Shown: positions 6,427 through 15,524, counted from the stretch's first letter. The stretch is 36,755 nt of DNA from Burkholderiaceae bacterium (GCA_023954045.1 JAMLIR010000028.1:1-36755); one strand, 5' to 3'. Numbers and translations are program-made. Notes: generated by a model not told the origin, from the letters alone.

Positions 6427-6570
6427 ACGGGCGCCGTGCGCAGGCGTCCGCGCCGGGGGCACGGTTGCAAACCGGCCGGGCTTTGGCTACAAGGGACGAC
6501 GGCGCGGCAGCGGACGGATCGGCGCCCGCGCGGCCGCGTTGCCGGTTCCGTGCCCCGGGGAGTCCTGTCG

Positions 6571-7032
6571 ATGACCGAGCTCTGGCTGTTCCTTCACTTC
6601 GTGGCCGTCGTCACCTGGATCGGCGGGATGGTGTTCGCGCATTTCTGCCTCCGCCCCGCCGCGCTCGCGACCTTGCAGCCGCCGCAGCGCCTGCCGCTGA
6701 TGGCCGCGGCGCTCGGGCGCTTCTTCGCGCTGGTGGGCGCGTCGCTGGTGCTGCTCTGGGGCAGCGGGCTCGCGATGTTCGCCGGGATCACCGGCTCGGG
6801 TGGCAAGCCGCCGTTGTCGTGGAACCTGATGGCCGCGATCGCCGCGGTGATGACGCTGGTGTTCCTCTGGATCGTGCTGCGGCTGCATCCGCGCATGCGC
6901 AGCGCGGTCGCGGCTTGCGGGTGGCCGAACGCCGCTGCCGCGCTCGACGCGATCCGCCGCCTGGTGGTTCTGAATCTCGCCCTGGGCTTCCTGACGATCG
7001 CGGTCGCGACGCTCGGCCGGCTGGCGAACTGA
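6571..7032 (+). CDS. CopD-like small integral membrane protein
   Basis: This 153-residue protein has four predicted membrane segments: LWLFLHFVAVVTWIGGMVF (about 4-22), LGRFFALVGASLVLLWGSG (about 48-66), LMAAIAAVMTLVFLWIVLRL (about 85-104) and LVVLNLALGFLTIAVATLG (about 131-149). The HFVAVVTWIGGMVF start is characteristic of the CopD/HtpX-like membrane domain family (putative copper-related or haem-binding four-helix proteins). The ATG at 6571 is preceded by GGGGAG at a good distance. Longer in-frame starts would run into the intergenic hairpin. No copper genes are adjacent, so the function remains open. Confidence 0.75.
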   Translation: MTELWLFLHFVAVVTWIGGMVFAHFCLRPAALATLQPPQRLPLMAAALGRFFALVGASLVLLWGSGLAMFAGITGSGGKPPLSWNLMAAIAAVMTLVFLWIVLRLHPRMRSAVAACGWPNAAAALDAIRRLVVLNLALGFLTIAVATLGRLAN

Positions 7033-7065
7033 TCGCCGCCCGAAGCGAGGCGCGCGCCCGCGGCA

Positions 7066-8454
7066 CTAGAGCTGGAAGCCCACCGACCGCACGATGCCCT
7101 CGAGCACGTCGCGCCCCCACGAAGGCGCCCGCGCCTCGTAGGCGCCCGACTGCTGCGCCTGCGCGTCGATCCACCCGGCGATCCAGGCGGTTTCCTCCGC
7201 GCCGTAGAAAGCCGTCATCAGCTCGAAATTCACGAACAGGCTGCGCCCGTCGAGATTCGCCGAGCCGCAGAGCGCGAGCTGCGCGTCGACGACGACCGCC
7301 TTCGCGTGCAGCATCGCGGGGTACAGCATCACCTGCGCGCCGGCGGCGGCCAGCGCGCGCAGCGCGCGCTCGCGCGCCCAGTCGGCCATCCAGTGGTTCG
7401 AGCGCTTCGGCACGACCAGCGTCAGGCGCACGCCGCGCCGGCACGCGATGCACCAGGCCGCCAGCAGCGCGTCGTCGGGAACGAAGTACGGCGTGACGGC
7501 GAGGATGCGCGCGCGTGCGTGGTAGGCCGAGGCGAGCAGCAGCGCGTGGACCGTGTCGTCGGCGTAGTCCGGCCCGCTGGGCACCAGCTGCGCGGGCGGT
7601 CCGCCGTCCACGCCGGACGGCGGCGCCACTGTCCGTGCGGCACGCGGCGACTTGCCCCAAGCGGCGGCCCAGTCGTGGTCGAAGATCTCGTGCGCCTGCG
7701 CCGCCAGCGGCCCGCGCACGACGAAGCTCAGGTCGCGCCACGCCGGCCGACCGGGCGCGTCGACGAAGTATTCGGCCGCGAGGTTGCGCCCGCCGCTCCA
7801 GACGCACTCGCCGTCGGCCGCGACCAGCTTGCGGTGGTTGCGCAGGTTGGTGCGGCCGCGCACGGGATTGCGCAGCACCGGCATGAACCAGCGCACCGCA
7901 ACGTCGCCCGCGCGCAGCTCGCGCGCGAGCCGGCGCGAGGTGCGCAGGCCGCCGATCGCGTCGAGCAGCACCCGCACCTGCAGCCCGCGCCCGGCGGCGC
8001 GCACCAGCGCCGACGACACCGCGGCGCCGACCGCGTCGTCGGCGAGCACGAAGGTGCTCAGGTCGACGCGCTCGCGCGCGCCGTCGATCAGCGCGACCAG
8101 TTCGCGCAGCGATGCCTCGCCGTCGGCCTGGAATGCGATCGAGCGGTTCCGCGCCGGCGACGGGACGCCGAGCGCGGCCAGCAGCGTCAACGCCCAGTCG
8201 GGGCCCTCGGCGCCGGCTGCCAGCGGGGCGCGCGGCGGCGGACGCCGCCGCGCGCGAGCGAGCTTGCGCGTGCCGAAGATCAGGAACAGCGGCGTGCCCA
8301 GGTAGGGCAGCAGCGCGATCGACATCACCCAGGCGATCGCGGCCGACGGATGCCGATGCTGCTGCCCGATGCGGGTCACCATCACGTAGATCAGCAGCCC
8401 CACGAAGACGAAGGCGCCGTGCTCGAGCGGTGACAGCGAGAGGGGCCAGTGCAT
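7066..8454 (-). CDS. Phospholipase D family protein, cardiolipin synthase-like
   Basis: This 462-residue membrane-bound protein joins phosphatidylglycerol or related phospholipids in known relatives. Two N-terminal hydrophobic segments (AFVFVGLLIYVMV; AAIAWVMSIALLPYLGTPLFLIFG) are followed by an arginine-rich linker and two HKD catalytic motifs: HRKLVAAD (about residue 205) and HAKAVVVD with following GSANLDGRS (about 381). This is the layout of bacterial cardiolipin synthases (usually 470-510 residues). The start at MHWPLSLSP was preferred; an upstream ATG at 8493 would add 13 residues. Neither has a clear ribosome binding site. It is convergent with the CopD-like gene and divergent from the MFS gene. 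Confidence 0.85.
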   Translation of the reverse strand: MHWPLSLSPLEHGAFVFVGLLIYVMVTRIGQQHRHPSAAIAWVMSIALLPYLGTPLFLIFGTRKLARARRRPPPRAPLAAGAEGPDWALTLLAALGVPSPARNRSIAFQADGEASLRELVALIDGARERVDLSTFVLADDAVGAAVSSALVRAAGRGLQVRVLLDAIGGLRTSRRLARELRAGDVAVRWFMPVLRNPVRGRTNLRNHRKLVAADGECVWSGGRNLAAEYFVDAPGRPAWRDLSFVVRGPLAAQAHEIFDHDWAAAWGKSPRAARTVAPPSGVDGGPPAQLVPSGPDYADDTVHALLLASAYHARARILAVTPYFVPDDALLAAWCIACRRGVRLTLVVPKRSNHWMADWARERALRALAAAGAQVMLYPAMLHAKAVVVDAQLALCGSANLDGRSLFVNFELMTAFYGAEETAWIAGWIDAQAQQSGAYEARAPSWGRDVLEGIVRSVGFQL

Positions 8455-8597
8455 GGCGGCTGCGCGCGGGTGGTCGGCGGGCCAACATAGCACGAGGCCG
8501 GGCCGCGCGGGGCGACGCGCCGGCGGGCGCCGCCGCAGTGGCCGGCCCCGCGCGGGTTAGCATCGCGCCTGGCGCAACGCCCGGAACCCGGCCGAAG

Positions 8598-9797
8598 ATG
8601 GAGCCTTCCCGCAACATTCCCCGAACCGTCTGGGTGCTCGGCGGCGTGAGCCTGTTCATGGACATGTCGTCGGAACTGATCCACGCGGTGCTGCCGGTCT
8701 ACATGACCGCGGTGCTCGGGCTGTCGGCGCTCGCTGTCGGCATCGTCGAGGGCATCGCCGAGGCCACGGCGTCGATTTCGAAGGTGCTGTCGGGATACGT
8801 GTCGGACCGCTTCGCGCGGCGCAAGCCGCTGGTGCTGCTCGGCTACGGGCTCTCGGCATTGACGAAGCCGATGTTCCCGCTCGCCGACGGCGCGATCGGC
8901 GTGGTCGCCGCGCGCTTCGCCGACCGCGTCGGCAAGGGCATTCGCGGCGCGCCGCGCGATGCGCTGGTCGCCGACGTCACGCCGCCCGGGCTGCGCGACG
9001 CCGCCTATGGGTTGCGCCAGGCGCTCGACACGGTCGGCGCGTTCGTCGGCCCGCTGCTCGCAATGCTGTTCCTCTGGCTCTGGGCCGACGACCTGCGCGC
9101 GGTGCTGTGGGTCGCCGTCGTGCCGGCGTTGGTCGCGGTGGCGCTGATCGTCGCCGGCGTCGAGGAGCCCGAGGTCGCGCGACCGCACGATCGCAGTGCC
9201 CGGATCCGCCTGGCGAGCGTCGCGGCGCTGCCGCCGGCGTTCTGGCGCCTGATCGTGCTCGCGGCGCTGTTCGCGCTGGCGCGCATCCCGGAAGCGTTCC
9301 TGGTGCTGCGCGCGCAGGAACTCGCCCTGCCGGTGCTGTGGATCCCGATGGTGATGATCGCGATGAGCGCGGTCTATTCGGTCGCCGCCTACCCGGCCGG
9401 GGTGCTCGCGGCGCGCTTCGGGCGCGGCGCGCTGCTCGCCGCGTCGCTGGCCACGCTTGTGGCGGCGCAGGGTGCGCTCGCGGCGTGGCCGGGAAGCCTC
9501 GGACTCTGGGTCGGCGCCGGGTTGTGGGGCCTGCACATGGGGCTGTCGCAGGGCGGGCTGTCGGCGGCCGTCGCCGCGGTCGCGCCGCCGGCCAGCCGCG
9601 CGACCGCGTTCGGCGTCTTCCACTTCGTGACCGGAGTCTTCCAGCTCGCCAGCGGCGCGGTCGCCGGCTGGCTCTGGCTGCGGTTCGGCAGCGCGGTCGC
9701 CTTCGGTACGGGAGCGGCGTGGGCCCTGCTGGCGCTGGTCACGCTCGCCACGGCGCTGCCGGGCGCCGGCGCGGCCTCGTCGGACTTGCGGCCTTGA
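8598..9797 (+). CDS. Major facilitator superfamily transporter
   Basis: This 399-residue protein has about 12 hydrophobic segments. SDRFARRKPLVLLGYGLSA (about 75-93) is the loop 2-3 MFS signature, and DRVGKGIRGAPRDALVADVT (about 110-129) is a conserved block of a subfamily of uncharacterised MFS exporters. The N-terminus has an acidic/polar first helix (FMDMSSELIHAVLPVY). ATG 8598 was chosen because longer frames upstream are Arg/Ala-rich antisense shadow of the divergent gene. The substrate cannot be told from the sequence. It ends 37 bases from the convergent DUF156 repressor gene, with a hairpin between. Confidence 0.85.
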   Translation: MEPSRNIPRTVWVLGGVSLFMDMSSELIHAVLPVYMTAVLGLSALAVGIVEGIAEATASISKVLSGYVSDRFARRKPLVLLGYGLSALTKPMFPLADGAIGVVAARFADRVGKGIRGAPRDALVADVTPPGLRDAAYGLRQALDTVGAFVGPLLAMLFLWLWADDLRAVLWVAVVPALVAVALIVAGVEEPEVARPHDRSARIRLASVAALPPAFWRLIVLAALFALARIPEAFLVLRAQELALPVLWIPMVMIAMSAVYSVAAYPAGVLAARFGRGALLAASLATLVAAQGALAAWPGSLGLWVGAGLWGLHMGLSQGGLSAAVAAVAPPASRATAFGVFHFVTGVFQLASGAVAGWLWLRFGSAVAFGTGAAWALLALVTLATALPGAGAASSDLRP

Positions 9798-9804
9798 GCC
9801 CCTG

Positions 9805-9821
9805 GCGGGCGCGCGGCCCGC
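9805..9821. terminator. Hairpin between convergent MFS and repressor genes
   Basis: GCGGGC and GCCCGC pair perfectly around the loop GCGCG. It lies between two convergent stop codons and could end transcription from either side. No T-run is present. Confidence 0.35.
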
Positions 9822-9834
9822 ACCGGCTTCGGCG

Positions 9835-10152
9835 TCAGCGCACCTTGCCGAGCAGCACCTCGACGTTGCCGAGCAACTGCTCGAGGTCGGCCTGGCGGCC
9901 CTTGCCGTCGCGCATCTTCGAGGACAGCTCCTGCTCCATGAAGCAGACCGTCATCCGCACGTAGGCGCTGTCGAGCGCCTTGCGCACGGCCGAGATCTGC
10001 TGGGCGATCTGCATGCAGTCCTCGCCCTCGTCGACCATGCGCTGGATGCCGCGGAGCTGGCCCTCGGCGCGGCGCAGCCGGTTGAGCAGGTCGGTGCGCG
10101 ACGCCTCGTCTTTCAGTACGGTCATGGTGCAGGAGCCATTCGTGGGATTCAC
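9835..10152 (-). CDS. DUF156 (CsoR/FrmR/CstR superfamily) repressor
   Basis: This 105-residue all-helical repressor carries the family signature RLRRAEGQLRGIQRMV and EDCMQIAQQISAVRKAL. The GTG start at 10152 is preferred to ATG 10125: GGAGGA lies eight bases before the GTG, none precedes the ATG, and the GTG overlaps the upstream stop as GTGA. Cys46 matches Cys36 of CsoR. The residue 25 positions later, His in CsoR, FrmR and RcnR, is Phe71, and the +29 position is Glu75. A Cys occurs instead at 70. The usual Cu(I) or Ni/Co ligand set is therefore missing, which points to thiol, persulfide or aldehyde sensing. Probable autoregulator of the operon through the sites at 15555-15592. Confidence 0.88.
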   Translation of the reverse strand: MNPTNGSCTMTVLKDEASRTDLLNRLRRAEGQLRGIQRMVDEGEDCMQIAQQISAVRKALDSAYVRMTVCFMEQELSSKMRDGKGRQADLEQLLGNVEVLLGKVR

Positions 10153-10838
10153 CGCGATTCTCCTCCAGATGCGACGACTTGCGCCACGGCCGGCAGTTCC
10201 GGTATCAGCAGGCGTTGCTGGCGCAACCCGCGCACCGTGCCGAGGACGAGGCCGGCGATCACGACCGAGGTCGCGGCCAGCGCGAACAGCGCCAGCAGCG
10301 CCATGGCCGGGCCGCCGCCGTTGGCCGGGTCGGCGAGCCGGAGCGTCAGCGCGGTGAACGCGGCCAGGGGAAACGACACCGCCCAGTGCGTGATCCCGAA
10401 CTCCAGCGCGACGATGCGCCGCGCCTGCGTGAGCGCCCAGAGCAGGAAGAACAGCGCCATCCCCCATGCGGACCACGCCAGCAGCGGCGGCGCTCCGAAC
10501 TGCAGCGCGTCGAGCCCCAGCACCGCCGGCGGCGCGACCATGATGAAAACCGTCGGCATCAGCTTCTCGGGCCAGAGGCCCGCCTGCGCGATCCGCACCA
10601 GCAGCAGCACCAGCACGATCGGCCAGAAGAGCAGCCCGATGCCGGCCTGCGCGGCCGATGCCGCCGGGTAGCCGAGCGGCACGCCCGCCAGCGGCACCAG
10701 GACGTTGCCCACGATCGGGACGACCGGCGCGGGGGTCAGCGACGCCCAGGCGAGGCCGGCCAGCCCCATCACGATCGAGAACCACCCGAGCGCGAGGAAC
10801 CGCAGCGGCGAGCCGGGCGCGGCCATCTCGGATCGCAC
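10149..10838 (-). CDS. SLAC1/TehA-family (TDT) membrane protein, internally shortened
   Basis: This 229-residue membrane protein belongs to the tellurite-resistance/dicarboxylate transporter family, which includes SLAC1-type anion channels and sulfite exporters. Recognisable pieces are WFSIVMGLAGLAWA (first helix), VVPIVGNVLVPLAGVPLG, GLLFWPIVLVLLLVRI, LMPTVFIMVAPPAVLGLDAL and FGITHWAVSFPLAAFTALTL. Family members are about 320-330 residues. Roughly 100 residues (helices 2-4) are missing between the first helix and VVPIVGN, with the frame kept. It may be non-functional as a channel or a shortened variant. The GTG start at 10838 lies six bases after the DUF2892 stop; ATG 10826 is an alternative. 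Its stop overlaps the repressor's GTG start. Confidence 0.75.
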   Translation of the reverse strand: MRSEMAAPGSPLRFLALGWFSIVMGLAGLAWASLTPAPVVPIVGNVLVPLAGVPLGYPAASAAQAGIGLLFWPIVLVLLLVRIAQAGLWPEKLMPTVFIMVAPPAVLGLDALQFGAPPLLAWSAWGMALFFLLWALTQARRIVALEFGITHWAVSFPLAAFTALTLRLADPANGGGPAMALLALFALAATSVVIAGLVLGTVRGLRQQRLLIPELPAVAQVVASGGESR

Positions 10839-10844
10839 CGGTTG

Positions 10845-11069
10845 TCAGCGCGCGCAGGTCGACGGGGTGTCGGGCACGCCCAGCTTCTTCAGGATCATGC
10901 CGAGGGGGCACAGGTTGCTGAAGCCGAACTGGAACAGGTTCAGGCCGACGAACGCGGTGAGCGCGAGGAACCACTTCGAGACGAACAGCGGGCTGCCCTC
11001 GATGCCCAGCGCCAGCGAGATCAGGATGAACGAGCCCGCGAAGATGCGGATGAGACGTTCGACGTTCAT
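10845..11069 (-). CDS. YgaP-type inner membrane protein, DUF2892
   Basis: This 74-residue protein has two membrane segments (LIRIFAGSFILISLALGI and WFLALTAFVGLNLFQFGF), then CPLGMILKKLGVPD, the hallmark of the DUF2892/YgaP transmembrane domain. In E. coli YgaP the same domain is joined to a rhodanese that handles sulfane sulfur. Here it stands alone. ATG 11069 was chosen because GGAG lies eight bases upstream; an ATG at 11081 would add four residues. The 47-base gap to the RND gene is strikingly pyrimidine-rich on the coding strand. The neighbours suggest a sulfur-related or other stress-response operon. Confidence 0.85.
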   Translation of the reverse strand: MNVERLIRIFAGSFILISLALGIEGSPLFVSKWFLALTAFVGLNLFQFGFSNLCPLGMILKKLGVPDTPSTCAR

Positions 11070-11116
11070 GAAAGACTCCATGCAAGGTTGAGGAAGGAAA
11101 AGGAAAGGGAAAACCG

Positions 11117-14100
11117 TCAGGCGGCCTCGTAGCGCTTGCGATACACCGCGTAGAAGAGCACCGGGATCACCACCAGCGTCAGCATCGTCGACACCAGGAT
11201 GCCGAAGATCAGCGCGACGGCCAGGCCGTTGAAGATCGGGTCGTCGAGGATGAAGAACGCACCGACCATCGCGGCGAGCCCGGTCAGCGCGATCGGCTGC
11301 GCACGCACCGCGGCCGAGCGGATCACCGCGTCGCGGAACGCCACGCCCTCGGCCAGCTGCAGCTCGATGAAGTCGACCAGCAGGATCGAGTTGCGCACGA
11401 TGATGCCGGCCAGCGCGATCATCCCGATCATCGACGTGGCGGTAAACTGCGCGCCGAGCAGCGCGTGGCCCGGCATCACGCCGACGATCGTCAACGGGAT
11501 CGGCGCCATGATGATCAGCGGCATCAGGTACGAGCGGAACTGCGCGACCACCAGCAGGTAGATCAGGATCAGCCCGACCGCGTAGGCCGCGCCCATGTCG
11601 CGGAACGTCTCGTAGGTGATCTGCCACTCGCCGTCCCACTTGATCGCGTACTGCTTCCAGGCCTCGCCGGGCTGGCGGATCCAGTACTCGCCGAGCGCGC
11701 CGGTGCCCGGGAGCGCCGCTTCGGCGAGCGCGCCGCGGATCCCGAACAAGCCGTACAGCGGCGAATCGACGCCGCCGCCCATGTCGCCCAGCACGTACTG
11801 CACCGGGCTCAGGTCCTTCGTGTACAGCGGCTTGTCGATCACGCCGCGCTCGACGCGCACCAGTTCCGACAGCGGCACCATCGTCCCGTTCGCGGCCTTC
11901 AGCGGCAACGCGAGCAGCGCGTCCAGACCCACCTGCGACTCCAGCGGAAGCTGCAGGCGCACCGGCACCGGGTACTTGCTGTGGCCGTCGTGCAGGTAGG
12001 CCGCGTCGACGCCCGACAGCGCGCCGTGCACCGTCTGGGCGATCGTCGAGACCGGGATGCCGAGCGATTCGGCGCGCGAGCGCTGCACGCGCAGGAACGC
12101 GCGCGGCGCATCGTCCTTCACCGTCGTGTCGACGCCGACGATGTGCGCGGTCGCGCCGAACGCGCGGGCGATTCGCTGCGCGAGCTCGCTGCGGCCGGCC
12201 TCGTCGGGACCGTAGACCTCGGCGACGATCGGCGAGAGCACCGGCGGTCCCGGCGGCACCTCGACGACCTTCAGCTTCGCGCCGTGGCGCCCGGCGATCC
12301 TGTCCAGCTCCGGGCGCAGGCGCGAGGCGATCGCGTGGCTCTGGTCGTGGCGGTGCGCCTTGTCGACCAGGTTCACCTGCATGTCGCCCAACTCGGCCTC
12401 GGCGCGCATGTAGTACTGGCGCACCAGGCCGTTGAACGTGATCGGCGACGCGGTGCCTGCGTAGCCCTGCAGGTCGCGCACCTCGGGCTGCTTCGCGAGG
12501 AACGCGCCCAGGTCGTGCAACACCGCCGTCGTGTCTTCCAGCGGCGCACCCGCCGGCATGTCGACCACGAGCTGGAACTCGCTCTTGTTGTCGAAGGGCA
12601 GCATCTTCAGCACGACCCACTGCACGACGACCAGCCCCACCGAAAGCGCCATCGCGCCGAGCACGCCCGCGGCGAGCAGCCAGCGCCTGCGCGCGCTGCG
12701 CAGGAACGGATCGAGCAGCGCGACGAACACCCGCTGCAGGCGCCCGACGGTCGCCTGCGCGGCGGCGTCGTGAACGTCGCCGTTCGGCGCCGCGTGCTGC
12801 TTCATCAGCTTCAGCGCGAGCCACGGCGTGACGGTGAACGCGATCGCCAGCGACAGCGCCATCCCCATGCTGGAGTTGATCGGGATCGGGCTCATGTACG
12901 GGCCCATCAGCCCGGTGACGAATGCCATCGGCAGCAGCGCCGCGATCACCGTCATCGTGGCGAGGATCGTGGGGCCGCCGACCTCGTCGACCGCGCGCGG
13001 AATGATCTCGGCGAGCCGCGCGTGCGGCTCCAGCTGCTGGTGCCGGTGGATGTTCTCGACCACCACGATCGCGTCGTCGACCAGGATGCCGATCGAGAAG
13101 ATCAGCGCGAACAGCGACACCCGGTTCAGCGTGAAGCCCCAGGCCCAGGACGCGAACAGCGTCGCGGTCAGCGTCAGCATCACAGCGGCGCCGACGATCA
13201 CCGCCTCGCGGCGGCCCAGCGCCAGGCCGACCAGCAGGATCACCGAGCCCGTCGCGAACGCGAGCTTCTGGATCAGCTTGTTGGCCTTCTCGGCGGCGGT
13301 CTGGCCGTAGTCGCGGGTGACGGTCGCCTCCACGTCGGGGGGCAGCAGGCTGTTGCGCAGCTCGTCGAGCCGCGTGCGCACGGCGCGCGCGACGTCGACG
13401 GCGTTCTCGCCCGGCTTCTTGGTGACGCTGATCGTGACGGCCGGATAGACGCGCCCGGCCTCGGCGGCGCGCTCGGCGCGGGTCTCGGGCGGCGTCGTCG
13501 CCGCGTCGGCCTCGCCCGCGCTCGCGCCGGCACCCGGCGTGAACCAGACGTACTGTTGCGGCTGCGCGGCACCGGCTTCGATGCGCGCGACCTCGCGCAG
13601 GTACACCGGCCGACCGTCGTGCACGCCGACGACCAGCGCACCGACGTCGTCGGCCGAGCGCAGGAACTCGCCGGTCTGCACGCTCAGCATTCCCTTGCCC
13701 GACGGGTCGACGACGCTGCCGGCCGGCATGCCGAGGTTCGCGGCTGCGAGCACCTGGCGCAGCTGCGCGACGTCCAGCCCGCGCTCGCGCATCCGCGTGG
13801 GATCGAGCGCGACGTTCACGATGCGACCCGGCCCGCCGATGGTCTGCACCTCGCGGGTGCCCGGCACCCGCTTGAGCTCGACCTCGACCGCGTGCGCGAC
13901 GCGCTCGAGTTCGACCGCCGGCGCCGCGTCGCGCCGCCACAGCGTCACGGCGAGCACCGGCACGTCGTCGATGCCCTTGGGCCGCACGATCGGCGTCAGG
14001 ATGCCCAGGTCGCGGGGCAGCCAGTCCTGGTTGGCGTTGAGCACGTCGTACAGGCGCACCAGCGCCTCGGTGCGCGGCACGCCGACCTGGAACTGCACGG

Positions 14101-14455
14101 TGAGCACCGCCAGCCCCGGGCGCGCGATGGAGTAGGTGTGCTCGATGCCCGCGATCTGCGACAGCACCTGCTCGGCAGGGCGCGCGACCATGTTCTGCAC
14201 GTCGGTGCTGGACGCCCCGGGGAAGGGGATCAGCACGTTGGCCATCGTCACGTTGATCTGCGGCTCTTCCTCGCGCGGCGTCACCAGCACCGCGAACAGG
14301 CCGAGCAGCAGCGCGACCAGCGCCAGCAGCGGCGTGATCGCGTTGGCCTGGAACGCGCGCGCGATGCGCCCGGAGACGCCCAGGCGCGGGGCTTCGCTGG
14401 CCGGCGCCGCAGCGCCGGTGGAATCGTTGGGTTTCATCGGTTCGTGCCCGGCCAC
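11117..14455 (-). CDS. RND efflux transporter permease subunit
   Basis: This protein of about 1112 residues is a proton-driven inner-membrane pump that works with a periplasmic adaptor. The order is first helix (ITPLLALVALLLGLFAVLV), porter domain (MANVLIPFPGASSTDVQNMV), helix 4 GILVDDAIVVVENIHRH (about 455-470) with the paired Asp used for proton relay, a second porter half, and C-terminal helices (GIIVRNSILLVDFIELQ). It resembles the AcrB/HAE group more than heavy-metal CzcA types. The start is GTG 14455, two bases after the adaptor stop; ATG 14437 is an alternative. No outer-membrane channel gene is nearby, so a shared TolC is presumed. The substrate is unknown. Confidence 0.9.
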   Translation of the reverse strand: MAGHEPMKPNDSTGAAAPASEAPRLGVSGRIARAFQANAITPLLALVALLLGLFAVLVTPREEEPQINVTMANVLIPFPGASSTDVQNMVARPAEQVLSQIAGIEHTYSIARPGLAVLTVQFQVGVPRTEALVRLYDVLNANQDWLPRDLGILTPIVRPKGIDDVPVLAVTLWRRDAAPAVELERVAHAVEVELKRVPGTREVQTIGGPGRIVNVALDPTRMRERGLDVAQLRQVLAAANLGMPAGSVVDPSGKGMLSVQTGEFLRSADDVGALVVGVHDGRPVYLREVARIEAGAAQPQQYVWFTPGAGASAGEADAATTPPETRAERAAEAGRVYPAVTISVTKKPGENAVDVARAVRTRLDELRNSLLPPDVEATVTRDYGQTAAEKANKLIQKLAFATGSVILLVGLALGRREAVIVGAAVMLTLTATLFASWAWGFTLNRVSLFALIFSIGILVDDAIVVVENIHRHQQLEPHARLAEIIPRAVDEVGGPTILATMTVIAALLPMAFVTGLMGPYMSPIPINSSMGMALSLAIAFTVTPWLALKLMKQHAAPNGDVHDAAAQATVGRLQRVFVALLDPFLRSARRRWLLAAGVLGAMALSVGLVVVQWVVLKMLPFDNKSEFQLVVDMPAGAPLEDTTAVLHDLGAFLAKQPEVRDLQGYAGTASPITFNGLVRQYYMRAEAELGDMQVNLVDKAHRHDQSHAIASRLRPELDRIAGRHGAKLKVVEVPPGPPVLSPIVAEVYGPDEAGRSELAQRIARAFGATAHIVGVDTTVKDDAPRAFLRVQRSRAESLGIPVSTIAQTVHGALSGVDAAYLHDGHSKYPVPVRLQLPLESQVGLDALLALPLKAANGTMVPLSELVRVERGVIDKPLYTKDLSPVQYVLGDMGGGVDSPLYGLFGIRGALAEAALPGTGALGEYWIRQPGEAWKQYAIKWDGEWQITYETFRDMGAAYAVGLILIYLLVVAQFRSYLMPLIIMAPIPLTIVGVMPGHALLGAQFTATSMIGMIALAGIIVRNSILLVDFIELQLAEGVAFRDAVIRSAAVRAQPIALTGLAAMVGAFFILDDPIFNGLAVALIFGILVSTMLTLVVIPVLFYAVYRKRYEAA

Positions 14456-14456
14456 G

Positions 14457-15524
14457 TCAACGCGCGCCTTCGGCCGGCGCCGGCTTCGCGCCGGCCAGGC
14501 CTGCCCTGACCGGATCGACCGCGATGCGATCGCCGGGCTTCAGGCCGGCCAGCACCTCGATGCCCGCCTCGCCGTGATCGGCGCCCACGCGCACCGCCTG
14601 CAGCACGAACGCCTGGTCGCGCGCGACGTAGACGCCAGTGAGCTCGCCGCGCCGAAGCACGGCCCCTGCCGGCACCGTCAGCCGCTCGGACGAGCCGCCC
14701 GCGAAGCGCACGCGCACGCTCTGGCCCGGCACCGCGCCGGCAACGGCCGTGGCCGGCAGGTCGAGCCTGAACTCGACGGTCTGCGAGACGGGATCGGCGC
14801 CGGGAAGCCCGACGCTGGCCGACGGCGCCACCCAGTCGCCCGACGGCATCCGCACCTGCACGCGCTGCGCCTGCCGCGCCAGCGCCTGCTGCGAGGCCGG
14901 CACGTAGGCCACTGCGCGCATCGGCTGCGGCGCATAGACGGTGACGATCGCGCGGCCCGGCGCAGCCAGGTCGCCCGCCTCGACGTGCGTGGCGAGCACC
15001 AGGCCGTCGTACGGCGCGACCACGTTGGTGAAACTGCGCGCCAGCGCGGCCTGGCTACGGCCGGCCTGCGCCTGCTGCTGCCCCGCCTGCGCGGCCTTGA
15101 ACTGCGCCTCGGAGACATCGAGCGCCGCCTGGCTGATGAAGCCCTGCGCGCGCAGCAGCTTGCTGCGCTCGTAGCTCGCTCGCGCGTTCGCCAGTTCGGC
15201 CTGCGACTGCGCGACCGCTGCGTCGCTGCGCGCCAGCCCGGCCTGCGCCTCGCGCTCGTCGATCCGGGCCAGCACCTGCCCTGCGCGCACGGCGTCGCCG
15301 GCACGCACCGACAGCTGCACGACGTTGCCCGATACCTGCGCGGCCACCGTGCTCTGGCGCACCGCCTGCAGCGTACCGTCGAGCTCGAGCCCGGCGCCCA
15401 CTGCGCTGGACTGCGCGGCCACGGTGGCCACCACCGGTCCCTGCTGGGCGACCGCGAGCGACGCGGCCGAACCGAGCGCCACCGCCAAGGCGGCCGCTGC
15501 GGCGCGGGAGCGAACTGTCGTCAT
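14457..15524 (-). CDS. RND efflux periplasmic adaptor (membrane fusion protein)
   Basis: This 355-residue protein links the RND pump to an outer-membrane channel. The signal peptide (AAAAALAVALGSAASLAVAQ) probably cleaves after AVA. Barrel-sandwich halves are VSGNVVQLSVRAGDAVRAGQ (about 65-84) and VVAPYDGLVLATHVEAGD. Between them an alanine/glutamine-rich helical hairpin runs from about residue 95 to 160. The tail carries GLKPGDRIAVDPVRAGL. ATG 15524 was chosen because GGAAG lies at normal spacing from it, while the ATG two codons earlier is too close. First gene of the five-gene operon, transcribed from the promoter at 15569-15597. Confidence 0.9.
   Translation of the reverse strand: MTTVRSRAAAAALAVALGSAASLAVAQQGPVVATVAAQSSAVGAGLELDGTLQAVRQSTVAAQVSGNVVQLSVRAGDAVRAGQVLARIDEREAQAGLARSDAAVAQSQAELANARASYERSKLLRAQGFISQAALDVSEAQFKAAQAGQQQAQAGRSQAALARSFTNVVAPYDGLVLATHVEAGDLAAPGRAIVTVYAPQPMRAVAYVPASQQALARQAQRVQVRMPSGDWVAPSASVGLPGADPVSQTVEFRLDLPATAVAGAVPGQSVRVRFAGGSSERLTVPAGAVLRRGELTGVYVARDQAFVLQAVRVGADHGEAGIEVLAGLKPGDRIAVDPVRAGLAGAKPAPAEGAR

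Noticed and set aside
11117-14455. Heavy-metal (CzcA-type) efflux for the RND pump.
   Set aside because: The repressor lacks the usual metal ligands, there is no metal-binding histidine loop, and the operon partners do not suggest metals. The overall sequence is closer to the AcrB/HAE group.
11465-14509. A 1014-residue plus-strand ORF.
   Set aside because: It is an antisense shadow of the RND permease in GC-rich DNA, full of Arg, His, Gln and Asp and with no domain.
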